Source: Acanthamoeba castellanii str. Neff (taxonomy: Eukaryota > Discosea > Longamoebia > Acanthamoebidae). From it: 64,000 bases of DNA. The stretch lies in NCBI RefSeq assembly GCF_000313135.1, contig NW_004457342.1, positions 230,835-294,834 of the forward strand. The letters run 5' to 3'. The number at the start of each line of letters is the position of its first letter. The stretch's first letter is position 1. The notes beneath the pieces were generated by a model. It ran no database searches. It saw only the letters and a list, made by a program, of their open reading frames with translations, and was not told the DNA's origin. Shown one piece after another: positions 11,001 through 22,594 of this stretch. The position numbers were made by a program, and so were the translations under genes.

Positions 11001-14000
11001 GGAGATTGCAATCCGGATGGGCGTCGGGAGTGCGCTTGAGGAGGTCTTCGAGAAGCAGCTTGTAGCGAGGGATGCGCTGGATGGGCATGATGATGATCGA
11101 CTCCAATCGGGACGACTGTACCCGCGGATCGGAGTCCAATTGCTGCTCGGCCAGGCACATCGGAGGGATTAGACAAACCTCTTTGCTTGCCTCAGGCGCG
11201 CGCACACAGGCCACACGACACACACACACACACACACGACACACGACACACACGACACACACGACACACACAGCACCCGGGCAGGGAGTACGTACGTCAA
11301 CAAGCACGCGAAAGGCGGGGTCCTTGAGCATCTCGGTGTAGTTGTCCAGCGTTTGGCTGTAGCTGTTCTCATAATCTTTGTACATCTTCAAAAAGGGAGC
11401 CTACAAAAGAGAAATCAGAAGAGAAAAGAGAGGAGAGAAGTGAGTCGGAATGAACGACGAAGCATGCAGGTCGGTATGCAACGCACCATTTCTACAAATA
11501 TTTGTCCAATGGTCGAGTTCTCGTGCCACTCACTCATTACAGTCTCTAAACGCTTCAAAAGCTGTGCGACACCGCAGCCGCACCGCACGCACACGGCACG
11601 CCGTCAGTCAAGGCGTTGCATGTGGGGCAACGTTAGTCACACACAGTGGCCGGCATGCACCGCGCATACCTCTCTGTTGAATGGGATGAGCTGAAGCACG
11701 GCGGGGAAGATCTGGGTGACCTGCATCGCGATGTCCGCCATCTCCGAGATGGTTTCCTTGGCAAACGCCAGCAGCGGCGCCTGGTACACCTGCACCATCA
11801 CGATAACAGCAAGAAAAAGAACAATAAGTATTTGTCTCCACCGTTGCTAGCGAGCGAGAACTGGGCGTACATCGACGAGCGTGCAGAGGGCGCTGATGTA
11901 GGATCGCTCCGTCTCCAGCAGCTCGTTGGCGATTTTCGATCGCCGCTCTGAAAATGGAAATCATTGTTATTTATTACTTAGGTTGTTATTGCTATTGTTA
12001 TTGTTATTAGAGGCCATCGAGAGCGTACCGTGAGGCGTTTCGTTGGGGTTGGAGGAGGCAGTGGTGAAGGAGGAGGGCGAGGAGTTGGGCGAGGGAATGG
12101 TGCTCACCGAGCCCGAGCCGATGCTGCCCATCCCCGCGCCCAGTGTCGCTCCACCCACGGCGGAGGTGTTCGCGACGGGTGGCACCACGGCCGACCCAGC
12201 ACCGACGCCGCCGCGAGGGAAGTAGGAAATCGGACGCGAGGCGCCCCCCGAGGCCGTCAACACGGATTGGTCCCCTGTGTGCGTCGTGTGTCGTGTGTGT
12301 GTGTGTGTGTGTGTGTAGCGACGAGAGGTCAGTGCCCATGATGACGCCAGCAAGATTAAAGTGTGCGGAGAGAGTACCTCGCCCGGGGAAAACGCTGATG
12401 GGCCGCGGAGACGGCTCGAGCTTGGTGGCACCGCCGGCGGTCGCCGCGGCGACGTCGGCCGGGCCGAAGATGCTGCGCATGTTCTCCTGGCTGCCCATCG
12501 GGGTGCCGGCGTTGCTCTTGGCGTCCTCGAACTCGTCGTCATCGTCGCCGCCGGCGCCCACCACGTCCTTGCCGCCCACGCGCGAGCCCTTGAGCTTCTT
12601 GGCGCGCCCCAGCAGGTTCTTACCAAAGTCTTGCAGCTTGGCCGTCGCCCGGTAGTTGTTGTTGATCGCACCCCCGCCGCCACCGCCGGTGGCCGCCCCG
12701 CCGTGCTCCCTCACCTCGCGCAGGAGTTCGGCGCGCGCCTCCTTCTCCTTGCTCTCCCGCGAGGCGTTGTTGGTGTCCCTCTCCTCCAGGGAGAGCGCGA
12801 TCTGATTCTTGAGCGACGAGAAGTCGGCGCTGCGCCGCCGGGCCGTGGTGCCGGGAGAGCTGCTGCCGCTGCCGCCGCCGGCGTTGCTGGGCGAAAAGGA
12901 GGAAGATTGGGTGGACTGCTGCGCCGCCGCCGGTGGTGTGCCGTAGTTGGAGGGGCTGAAGGAGACGATGGGACCCCCCCGTAGTAGGTCCTCCCTGCGG
13001 AATTGTCGCATCGAGCGCCAGTCGCGCCGCACGAATGGGCGGCTGTGGTGGCGGTTTCCGGTTCTCTGTGACGCAACGTGGCTTCGTGTGAGGGTGATCA
13101 CGATCGTGAGGCAAAGAGAGAGATGGGGGGGGGTACGGAGGCCGGGCGCGGAGACAGTGAGCGGGGCATCACGCGGGGGAAGGGTGCCGTCAAATGAGCT
13201 CGGCGAGTTGGGAGCAGTGCGGGCCGGGCGCGGCGGCTTCGCACGCATCTGCGTCGCACCGTCCACCCGCGAGTGAGTACAAAGCCATAAAGACAGCTCT
13301 CGTGACGACACGACACACGTACGGCGTTCAGGGGAGGGACTGAGCCGGTGGTGGTGGACGAGGTCGTCGAAGGAGTCGTGGTGGAGGTGGCGGCCATGCC
13401 CGGCGCATTGGAGAAGCTGGTCCGTCGCAGGGTGGCGCCGGCCTGGGCCGCAGCCGTCGCCCCGGCGCTGCCGCCGCGCCACGATCCGTGCGGACCCGAC
13501 GACGCGCCGCCGGTGCCGCCGTGGGCCGCAGCGGACTGCTCGGCCGCCATCATGGCCACCTCCTTGATGTCCTTCCACGACGACGACCGCCGGATGCGTG
13601 CCGGCGAGTAGGCCGGCTGGCCGTAGCCGCCGCCGCCGCCGCCCGTACCACCTCCACCTGCTCCATTGGTCCGCTGCTGGGGCGACGTCGCCGGCGGGCT
13701 CGCGGCCCGCGGCCCCTTGGGCGAGTTGCCGCTGCCGACGGTGGGCAAGGGGCGAGACGCGAGGAGCGACGAAGAGGAGTTGGCCGAGCCGAGGCCGCCG
13801 CCACCGCCGCCTGGAGTCGGTCGTGGTGGCGGTTGTGGCTGGGATGCGGTGGCGGTGGCGGTGGCGGTGGCGGTGGAGGGGGCGGGGGCGGGCTGCAGGG
13901 AGCGCGGGTCGCCCACGGTGTTGCGGTAGGTCGAGGGGATCTGGGGGCGGCCGCTCGGGAGGCCCCCTTCGTTGCGTAGGCGCGGCTGCAGCGCAGGCGA

Positions 14001-14027
14001 AACGGGTGGCGGCACCCGCGCGGTCAT
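8097..14027 (-). CDS. RhoGEF with DH, PH and 13 MORN repeats
   Basis: One long multi-exon gene. Start chosen at MTARVPPPV (14027), although the frame is open further upstream. About 500 residues of Ser/Gly/Pro-rich low-complexity sequence come first. A Dbl-homology domain follows: ANELLETERSYISAL, then SIIIMPIQRIPRYKLLLEDL, the conserved CR3 helix that contacts Rho. The PH domain includes KKLHILLFNDILV and KTPEERESWKKDI. Thirteen MORN repeats complete the protein, for example YRGEWLRGQVHGKGEM and YDGEWLHGEFHGQGVL, and it ends DLQFNVTL. The expected job is GDP/GTP exchange on a Rho GTPase at a membrane, since MORN repeats and PH domains bind phosphoinositides. The order DH-PH-MORN recalls human alsin (ALS2), without alsin's RCC1 and VPS9 domains. 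Introns carry unusual short tandem repeats (separate entries). Confidence 0.85.
9658..9683 (+). repeat. ACACCGC heptamer repeat, intronic
   Basis: About three to four copies of ACACCGC on the plus strand inside an intron of the RhoGEF gene, close to its 3' splice site. On the transcript strand it reads GCGGTGT, the complement of the larger array at 10184-10272. Confidence 0.85.
10184..10272 (+). repeat. (GCGGTGT)n heptamer array, intronic
   Basis: About twelve near-perfect tandem copies of GTGTGCG/GCGGTGT fill most of a 124-nt intron of the RhoGEF gene (10161-10284). The array lies within the PH-domain coding region. It does not match the TTTAGGG-type telomere repeat reported for Acanthamoeba. 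Confidence 0.95.
10923..10978 (+). repeat. (GTGTGC)n hexamer array, intronic
   Basis: About nine copies of GTGTGC in an intron of the RhoGEF gene between exons of the DH domain. Confidence 0.95.
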
Positions 14028-14671
14028 GTCGTGCAGATGTATAAATCTATCTTGAGCCTGAGATGATGTAGAGAGGATTTTTTTGTCCAACGTCAAATTA
14101 ATTCGCTGCTGGAGGGGAGAAGAATGCTCACACACGATATACGTTTGCCAAATGGAACTCCTCTAGTATTTTGTGCCCATCTTGAAATCCTTATTTAACA
14201 ATCTATTTTGTGCAGATGCGGGGGGGGGCACGAAGACGAAGGGGGGGGGTAAGAAGCACCTCGTTCGCTTCCAAGGCTCGTGCCTGCGGCAAACCGAGAG
14301 TGATGAGGGGTCGGGGCTCTCCCTTCCTTATTCTATGAACTCAGAGATGGCGAGAAAAAGGAAGAAGATCTGGAACGCAAGTCGAGAAGAGAGAAGGGCC
14401 AGGAAGAATAAAAGTACTGTTTTGTTGGTTGTTCGGTTGCGCAGCACCTAGAGCGCCCAGACTTTGCGCCTTCCGCCGACAGCGCAAGACGACAACAAGC
14501 GCTCCAAATTGCTCGACGATTAATTAATATTCGTTAATAACTGAAAAATGCTAATTGTCATAATATAAATAATTAGGCGGTAAATACTCCTTTATTATTA
14601 TTATAACATAACAGTTATCGGCTTTGGCGCACTGGGCGGTGCTCTCAGACGAGACTGTTCGCCGCCACTGA
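14028..14671. other. intergenic, RhoGEF upstream region
   Basis: About 640 bp between the RhoGEF start codon and the stop of the coiled-coil gene. It has two G runs near 14220-14250 and an AT-rich part around 14520-14610, which should be the 3' UTR of the coiled-coil gene. I see no gene. Confidence 0.5.
14591..14596 (-). terminator. polyadenylation signal AATAAA for the coiled-coil gene
   Basis: TTTATT on the plus strand reads AATAAA on the minus strand, 76 nt downstream of the stop codon at 14672, in an AT-rich stretch. Confidence 0.5.
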
Positions 14672-17114
14672 TCAGTGGATGGTCGAGTACTTGCTCTTCT
14701 CGGCCAGCAGCCGCTCCTTCATCCGCCGCAGCCGCTCGCTCTGGTCCTTCCGCAGCAGCCTCTCCATCCACGCGATGCCGCCCTCGCCCGTGTCGCCAGC
14801 GCCGCCGTCATGGTCAGACGTGCCGGCGCCGCTCGTGGCTGCCCCGATCTGGCCGCTGCCGCCCCGGGACCTGGGCAGCGCGTCGTCGCTGGCGTTCCTC
14901 TTGAGCGCTCTCTGCTCCTTCTGCTTGAGGATGATGGTGCTGAGCCTCTTCTTGTTGGCCTTGTTCCTCTCGGGCTTGTCCTTCTCCTCCTGGTTCTCCT
15001 CTTCCTCATCTTCCAGTTCGAGCTCGAGGCCGTCTTCTTCCTCCTCCTCCTCATTGGCGGCCTCTTCCGACTCCAGTTCGACATCGAGGCCGGGCTCGTC
15101 GTCATCGTCATCGGGGTTGCCCTCCTTGACGGCCTCCTCCCACTCTTCGATCTCGCCGCTCTTCGACTCGCCGCCGTCGTCGTTGCTGCCGCTGCCGCTG
15201 TCATCGTCGTCGTCGTCTTCCAGCTTCTCAGTGCCCTCGACCTTGGCGCCCTTGCGGATCTTGAACAGCTTGAGACCCTTCGACTTCTTCTTGTCCTTGT
15301 TCTTCTTCTTCTTTTTCTTCTTCTTCTCGCCTCCGTCTTCGCTCTCGGCGCGCTCCTTCTCGAACTCCTCCTTCTCCTCCTCGAACTCGGTGCGCTCCTT
15401 GGCGAGCTCCTCCTTCTCCTCCTCGAGCTCGATTCGCTCGTCCTCGAGGCGGTCGCGCTCGGCGTCGAGACGATCACGCTCCACGTCGAGCTGGTCCTCG
15501 GCCTTGAGCAGCTCCTTCTTCTTCTGCTTCATCAGCTTCCGCTTTTCCTCCAGCTCCTGCCGCAGCTCCTCCACCTTCTCCTTCTCCTCCTCGAGCTCCT
15601 CCAGCTTGGTCTGCACCTCTTCGTTGGTGCTCGCCGCGCCGCCGCCCTCGCCACCACCCTTCTTCGCCTCCTCCAAGGCGGCGCGCTCGCTGTCGACCCT
15701 CTGGCGCTCAGCCTCCATGGCCTCGCGCTGGGTGGCCAGCTCCCGCTTCTGCGCCTCGACCTCCTGCATCCACGCCTGCCGCTCCTCGGCCAGCTTCTGC
15801 CGCAGCTCGCCTTCGAGCCGCGCCTCGAGCGTCTTGCGCTCCTCCTCGCGCCTGCGCTCGCTCTCTTGCTCCCACGTCCGCTTGGCCTCCTCGAGCTGCC
15901 GCTCGGTAAGCTTGGCCTGCTCCTCCCTCCACCGCTGCTCCTCGTCTTGCACCTTCTTCTTTCGCTCCTCCTTGGCCCGGGCCTTGTCGCCCTTGACCTT
16001 TTCCTTGCCCTGCTTCTCCCGCGCCTCGACCTCCTCGAGCGTGCGCGCCAGCAGCCGCCGCTCCTCGTCGAGCGCGCCGAGCCGCGCCTCCAACTGCTGC
16101 CGCTCCTCGAGCGACTTGGTATTCTCGGCCTCGAGCTCGCCCCTGCGCGCGTCGAGCTCCTGCACCTTGGCCTCGAGCTGCCGCACGGTCTCCTCCAGCT
16201 GCCGCACCTGCGCCAGCCCGCGCTCCCGCTCCGCCTGCCGCTCCTTCTCCCGCTCGAGCTTCCGCTTCTCCTTCAGCTCGGCCTTGGCGGCCTTTTCCTT
16301 GGCCGTCGGGCTCGTGCGGATGGCGCTGCCGCTCTTGCGCTTGGTCTCCGTGCCCATGGTCTTGAGGTTCTTGAGCTTCTCCTCGCGCTGCCTCTCCGCC
16401 TTGCGGTCGGCGTCCGTCGTCTTCCGCTCCTTGCCCTCCAGCTCCTGCTCCACATGTCGCTTCCTCTCCCCCGCCACTGACTCGTTCTCATGCTCCTTCT
16501 TCATCTCCTCCATCTCCTTCTTCTCGCCTCCGCTGCTGCCGGGCGCTTCTCCCTTGCCCTCCGCTGCCTTCTCGCTGCCCGGGGCCTCGGCCTTGGCTGA
16601 ATCCGAGGCGGCTGGGCTCCCTTCGATGGTGTTGTTCTTCTTGGTCGCGGTGCTGTTCCCGCTGGCCGAGTTCTCCTCGAGCTCCTTCCAACGCTCGCGG
16701 AGGGCCTTCATGATGCCGCCCTCCTTGAGGCGTGTGATGCTCTCGTTTCGCCGGATGACCCGGTGCGACGCGTCGCGATTCTTCTCCATCTGCTCCTTCA
16801 GGTCGCGCACCCGCAGCTTAGTGCCCCTGCTGGGGCTCTGCACCGAAGGCGCGCTCTCGCCGCTCTGCACTCGAGCCATCGGGGGGGGGGGGTGAGCACA
16901 ATGCGCATTGTAGGTGCATGAATGCAGTTGTGGTGTGGCGCACCGTGGGTTCGGTGGCCCCGGGCGGGGGCGGCTGTTCGTCAACTATGAGGTCCGTGGG
17001 GAGGCGAGCGACGCCGCGCGGGCTGGTCACGATGACCGGTTCGCTAATCGACCGCACCAGGTTCTTCACGCTCGGCGAATCCGGCTGCGCGGCCACTCCT
17101 CCTGCTGTTGCCAT
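14672..17114 (-). CDS. Acidic, highly charged coiled-coil protein of unknown function
   Basis: Two exons. Exon 1 begins MATAGGVAAQPDSPSV at 17114. An intron with a 12-13 C run follows, then exon 2 runs without a break to 14672. The protein is close to 800 residues and is dominated by Glu, Lys, Arg and Gln in heptad-like order (for example EELEEEKEKVEELRQELEEK), so a long coiled coil is expected. A lysine cluster (KKKKKKKNKDKKK) sits near two thirds of the length, followed by Asp/Glu-rich blocks. A short N-terminal segment, GTKLRVRDLKEQMEKNRDA, is less repetitive and may be a conserved motif. I recognise no enzymatic domain. Long open frames on the opposite strand are side effects of the repetitive codons. 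A cytoskeletal or scaffold role is only a guess. Confidence 0.75.
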
Positions 17115-17638
17115 CTTATAATAGGGCGCCCTCCAATCTGGTCAATGCAGAGATTTGTGTCAGCCCCTTTCAGGGAGGTTCAGCAGATGGGCTGTAAATA
17201 AAAAAGGAGAGCGATGAACTCGAGGGGCGGCACCTTATAATTTGACTACGGCTGTAATCGGAAAGCTTGCAAACTTCGCGTCTTGTAGCGCTGTGTTGGC
17301 CTCCACTACGGGGAACCCAGCTTGGCGGTTTCAGGGTGAGCTCTGGTCACCCAGGTATTATGCTATGGCGCGAAGATGCGCGGGCGAGAAGAAGTGGAAC
17401 CGTGCGACCTGAACCTCGTGGGACTTGTTGTTGTGGTTGTCCCTCCTCTTCGTTTTAGTAAACTTTTATTGTCGACGAGCTTCATTCCTCGCATACTTCT
17501 CATTAAACGGTTTGAAATGATGGAATGTGCTTGGAATGCGGGTGTTTGTTGGGCAGAAAGGAGAGGGAGGTGCAACTGCGGGCTGGTGGCACGAGTTCAA
17601 GGTGATGGGTGCTTGGGGGGGGGGGCACACTAGTGTGA
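17115..17638. other. intergenic, coiled-coil gene upstream region
   Basis: About 520 bp between the coiled-coil gene start and the CBP20 stop. It includes a 12-G run near 17615 and a possible polyadenylation signal for CBP20. No gene seen. Confidence 0.4.
17465..17470 (-). terminator. possible polyadenylation signal AATAAA for the CBP20 gene
   Basis: TTTATT on the plus strand, about 170 nt downstream of the CBP20 stop codon on the minus strand. The distance is rather long, so confidence is low. Confidence 0.3.
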
Positions 17639-18889
17639 CTAGTCCCTTTCCTTCTCCCTCTCTTCTTCATCGTCATCATCGGATTTGTCCTCTTCCCTGA
17701 AGCGGGGGTTCTTCTCCTCCCTCTCCTCCTGCGGGAGACGAACCGGTTAGGGAAGTGACCACGGCTTTCTCACTGTGAGAGGCCTCTAAGGCGTACCAAC
17801 GACTCTGTTGTCGATGACGGCGCTGATGGAAGAGGCGCTGGCGCCTCTTCATCCCGCACCCTCTTGACGAGCGGCTGGCCCTTGGGTTCTTCCTCTTCCT
17901 CATACCTTCGCCGCTTTGTCCCTCGGTCTGGCTCACGATCTGGGAAGCCAGGCCAAGCACACTGAGCCGCTGGAAGCCACACAATCATCAAAACATTCCT
18001 TCATCACGTACCTTTGTCGTCTCTGGGTTTGTAGGGAGAAGCACCCGATTCAGACTGCGCGGGCAATGAGTTGGGATCGTAGGCCGTCGTCGCGTGGAGG
18101 AAAGGCGTTTGCAACTGTCGCGTTTCCTGTTCGGGGCGGCACACACGAAAAACAACGAAGATGCGAGATGTGAGATCAAGCGCAGAGCTGAGGACTGAAA
18201 GAGACTGGTCCTTGGTACCTCTCTCTGGGTTTGCTTGCCATAGCCGCCTCTGCCCGGATCGTAATCCGTTCGATATTCGTCACGGACCTGTACCAGTGAC
18301 CGGTGGGTGCGACACAAACGCCCAAGTTCACCATCAGTGGTCGCGCTCCGAAGTGTGCAGTGCCATCACGCATTCCCCAAGCGGCCATTGCTGAAGCAAT
18401 GGGGCGCACCTGTCCGCCAGACTTGCCGCGACCGTACTGGCGCAGCTCCTTGAAGCCAATGTCCCAGTCCACGCGGATAGTGCGGTCGTCGAGCCGAGTG
18501 CCGTTCACCCACTTGTAACACGCCTCAGCGTCCTCTCGCGCATAATACCTACGAGTGACAACAAGTAGCGGCAGCGAGCGCGGCGTGGCGCAAACGATTG
18601 AGCACGATCGGAAAACACGTTCAGCGTGCATTGGGAGGGGGGCGTACTCTACGAAGCAGAAACCGCAAGGCGTCTTCGACACGCGATCTAGGCCCATTAT
18701 GATACGCTTGATTTCTCCACATTTTGAGAAGAGGGCATAGATTTGCTCCTCAGTTGTGTAAAATGACAGATTGCCGACGTAGAAGGTCGTCGATTTGTTG
18801 AGCAGTGCGTCCCAGTCCTCCTGCGAGCCCTCGAACCGCACATCCTTGTACGTCGATTGCTGAGCCTGCTCCCTGTACAGATTCGCCAT
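17639..18889 (-). CDS. NCBP2: Nuclear cap-binding protein subunit 2 (CBP20)
   Basis: About five exons, starting [19 protein letters not shown] at 18889. The single RNA-recognition motif has RNP2 [19 protein letters not shown] and RNP1 CGFCFVEY, almost as in human NCBP2. It is followed by the family's cap-binding tail: [20 protein letters not shown], then [15 protein letters not shown] and [14 protein letters not shown]20 pairs with CBP80, binds the m7G cap of nascent RNA in the nucleus, and supports splicing, export and the first round of translation. After GGYGK there is an extra C-terminal extension of about 60-70 residues, basic then acidic, ending [13 protein letters not shown], which the human protein lacks. 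Identification is very secure; the exact splicing of the extension is less so. Confidence 0.93.
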
Positions 18890-19024
18890 CCTTCGCGATC
18901 GCGATGATCTTTTCGATTTGGGTTTGCTGAAGGAAAATGCAATTCTACCAAAGTTTCTCTATCTTCTTTGTGCGCCTCCGCACCTGGCCAGCTGCTTTTC
19001 GTTCCGTGCTTCGTTCGGCTCAAC
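18890..19024. promoter_or_regulatory. divergent promoter region
   Basis: Only 135 bp separate the start codons of CBP20 (minus) and the putative regulator (plus), so both promoters must lie here or overlap the genes. I see no obvious TATA box. Confidence 0.4.
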
Positions 19025-22000
19025 ATGAGCACACCAGCCACCAGTTCTCCAGGTACGTGTCCCGTATGCCATGGCATGATGAACAAGCACGCAGTGCAAT
19101 TTCTCACCCGTCTGAGTGCACACCTAAGGGTCGACGCGGCAAGGGGAGCGGCAGCCGAAGAAGGCGCGAGCGGACGACTCGCCGACAACAGCAGCAGGCG
19201 ACGTGTCGACGGCAGCACCCACACCAATGAAGAAGGAGACCAAAAAAGACAAGAAAAAGCGACTCCAGACCGTCGCCGACACGCTGCAGGCCGAGGTGGC
19301 CCGCTATCGGCTCGTGCGGCAGGAGTGGGAGGCGCGCTACCACCGACTTGAAGCTTCAGCCGCCGCAGCCTCCCCCCACAGACCTCCCCCAAGAAAACCG
19401 GTACGACCACGGTATGGGTGCAATGGTGATTTTTGGCGGTTAGCGCAGCCATGCAACAAGGCAGACCTCCAACAGTTGGTTCCGGAGCACAGCGACAATC
19501 ACCTCCGCGATGAGGAGGTGTGGGACTCCCTGGAGGCCGAACTCGATCTGGAAACCGAGCTGGACCTCATCATGCAGCGCGAGCTTGCGGCACCGGAGAG
19601 CGAAGCCAAGCCAGTCTGCCGGACGACCTCATCCCTGGGTACGTGCCGATGAGTGCCCTGCAATCTGTCACAGTCATGTGCTGTGGAGGCTGACACCGTC
19701 TGCCTCTTTGGTTGCTTAAGGGGCACCGCGTAGGGATCGAGGACTTCAGCTCAGAGCGCTCCGAGAGCGGTACCGCGGCGCCTTTCAAAAGAACGTGTGG
19801 CTATTGGTATGACACGTCGGCGTCGTGTGTGTACGACATTGGTCTCAAGAGCTGACCTTACTGTGCCATCCCGACAGCTTCCCCTGGATCCGGCGGCGTT
19901 GGAGGAGCTCAGCGTGACCTACATGTTTGAGACAAAAGAGGGCGCCGAGGACATGAGCCCGTTCGCGTTGGCCGTCAACATGGTCATGGCCATCGGTACC
20001 ATGGCGTGCCTCTCATTCTGTGCCATTGTCAGATCTGGGCAGCTAACAATCACTGGTGGTGATGGTGATTTTTCCAGGTGCGCGCACAGTGGGCCATATG
20101 GGTCCGGCCAAGGAGTTCTTCATGCGAGCGCGTGCGATCGGCTCCACCTTCTTCGACGTGACCGACTACAGCGTTCGTAGCACTCAGTGGTGCCAGCTGG
20201 CGCGAATTCGGCACATCTCGACGCTGGGCGTTGGCCATACTGACCTACGCACGAACTCAACTCGACGATGCAGGTCGCCGAGGGTCTGCTCGCTCTGGCC
20301 TACTTTTGCACCGGTGCTGAGAACGTGTCTACCATGATCTACTATCTCACCCTCGCCCATCGCATGCTCGTTGCCCTCAATCAAACCCGGTCTCCCATTT
20401 ATCTGCGCACAACCATCGCTCTTGCTGGGTACGCCCACTCCTCCTCATCCCCAATGGCGTGTGCGACACTCTGGGCGCCCGCAACTAACAACGGGTTGGG
20501 GGGGGGGCAGAGGTGAGCGCAGAGATATCAAGCGCCGTGCGAAGCTCCTAGAGGACTACTTCAACACGTCTTCGCTCGCCTACACCGTTCCCATTCCCGA
20601 AAGCTCTTCTTCACCAACCACACCTTTCAACTACAGCCATCTTGCCACCGTGGACAGGTGCGTCTACTCTCCTTCTTCTTCTGTTCGACATTACAGCTAA
20701 GCTTCAAGTCTATGCCATGAGCAGCCTGGCGCGAATATTCCTGAGCGTCAACGCTGGCATAGATTTGTATATGACGGCCTGCGCCCCATCGACCGGAACG
20801 ACTCCTGGCACAGGAGAGGACGCCCTGCTTCGACCGAAGAAAGAAAAAGCATCGCCAGGAATGTACGACTCAGGTACGCCAGGCCGCGGCGGGAGGAGTT
20901 AACTTGAGGGCGCCCTCGCCTCGCTATCAGTCGTTGACTCCGATTCGCGCTGCGCAGAGCCCCCGAGCGTCGAGCAGGTGGCGCGGGAGAATCTCCTGCG
21001 GCTGATCAAAGTGCTGGAGCGTGCGCAAGCGGAGATGGAGGCATGCCCGCAAGCGGACGCCGCTTTGAACGAACCCGAGGAGGCCATCGTTCGCCAAGCC
21101 TCGTTGCTCCTTCCACGGCGCTACCACCATCAGGTAATCATCCATCACCGCCAATGTTCATCCGCCGCGTCCCACCCGTGTTGGCGAGGCCCCGACCAAC
21201 CAATCGATCCACCAGCATTTCGGTGCGCTGCTCTCGCTCAAGGCCAAATGCCACCTGCTGTTGGGCATGCATCAGCTGGCCTTCGACTCGTACGCTCCTC
21301 CCTTGTCAAGAGGCTTTTGTCGCCTCTTGGTTGTCTCCGCCTCTCCTTGATTGCTAACCGTTGCCGGTGTGTTGGTCAAAGGGCTCGCACCGTCTCTGCA
21401 TTGATGCGAGAGCAGTCATCCATATTCCAGTGCATGCAACCCTATTTCCTGCCCATGCTGGCATACCTGTTGGAGGTGCGCACCTGTAGTGTGTGCTGTG
21501 TGGTGTGTGTCGTGTCCGTGGGTCGTGTGTCGTATGTCGTGTGGTGTCGTGTGTCGTGTGCTGATGGTTCGGCGATATTGTCTTTCTCAATCAATCACCA
21601 GGTGCTGCAAATGGGATGCAGCGCGGAGGAGGCGGAAGTGCGAGGCCAGTGCATGCAAGACTGGGACTTCCTCCACCACACGCTGATGCCGGGCCTTAAG
21701 CGCAAGTACGGTGATGCGGGCGAACCAGGAAAGCTGGTAGAAGCTGCGCAGCAGCCGCCCCCGTCACCCCTCTCGCCGCCTCGACTCTCTGAATGCGAAC
21801 CGGCCGTCGCCACCACAGGCCAGCTTCCTCACCACGAGCCGCAGACCGAGATGCCATCATGGGGGGCGGAGGTCATTGGCCTCCGGGGCCACGCCCTGCC
21901 TCCACCGCCCGAGACCACGGGCTACCAGACAGCCGAGCGGGTGTGGCAGTACCTACACAACGATCCCCCCACTCTCGGGCCTATGCCCGTCGCCACCACA

Positions 22001-22537
22001 CAGCTCGCCCCACAATCACCATCGTATCCTCCTGCGCTCCACCGCTCGACAGCGTCGGCGACGTCATCGGGTCTCCCTGCGATATCGCTCCTCGACGACG
22101 AGGCCCTGCCCTTGCCTCCGCCGTCGGGTGGCTTCCCCCTGGCGAGCGGTGAGGCTGCAGCCCCGACTCCTTCTGCGCGCAAGCCCTTCGCGGGCCACCC
22201 GCAGCCTCAACCACAGGAAGCTCACCACACGACCCAGACGGCGTCGGCCCGCCCAGCCTTGGAGGCGTTCCGCTCGTACGGCCAGTCGTACCCACGGACG
22301 ACGCCGGAGTACTCGTTGACGCCCTCGCCGATTACGCCGCTGCCCGACAGGCCGTCGTTCATCAACATCTACAACTACACCAACATCTTCATCACCTCTC
22401 CTGCCGCGGCACCGAGCCAGGTGCCCGCCGCCTCCTCCTCCACCTTCTCCTCGTCTGCTTCATTCGTGAATCCCATCCCACCACCGCCACCAGGCTCAAC
22501 TGCCGCGCACCCAACAAGCCACATGTGGCGAATGTAA
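19025..22537 (+). CDS. Probable regulator with fungal-transcription-factor-like (MHR) helical domain
   Basis: Reconstructed from about ten exons. The start is MSTPATSSP, spliced at a NAGNAG site into a Lys-rich helix (KKETKKDKKKRLQTVADTL, QAEVARYRLVRQEWEARYHR) that may form a coiled coil or basic DNA-binding helix. The middle helices (AKEFFMRARAIGSTFFDV, DYSVAEGLLALAYFCTGAEN, MIYYLTLAHRMLVALN) resemble the middle homology region of fungal zinc-cluster factors, where A-x-x-F-x-x-RAR and a YL-x-LA-x-R-M helix recur. No Cys6 zinc cluster is visible. A last exon carries helices and a Pro/Ser/Gln-rich tail ending STAAHPTSHMWRM. Nuclear transcriptional regulation is an inference from a weak resemblance. 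Some exon joins in the 20.5-21.5 kb part are uncertain. Confidence 0.45.
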
Positions 22538-22594
22538 GGCCATGCAATATAAATGTGAATATGATGATGCGCACACGGTGTACTGTGATCATGG

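Noticed and set aside
14675..16895. Very long open frames on the plus strand (601 and 738 codons)
   Set aside because: They are the antisense of the coiled-coil gene and consist of Leu or Ser runs mirrored from GAG and AAG codons.
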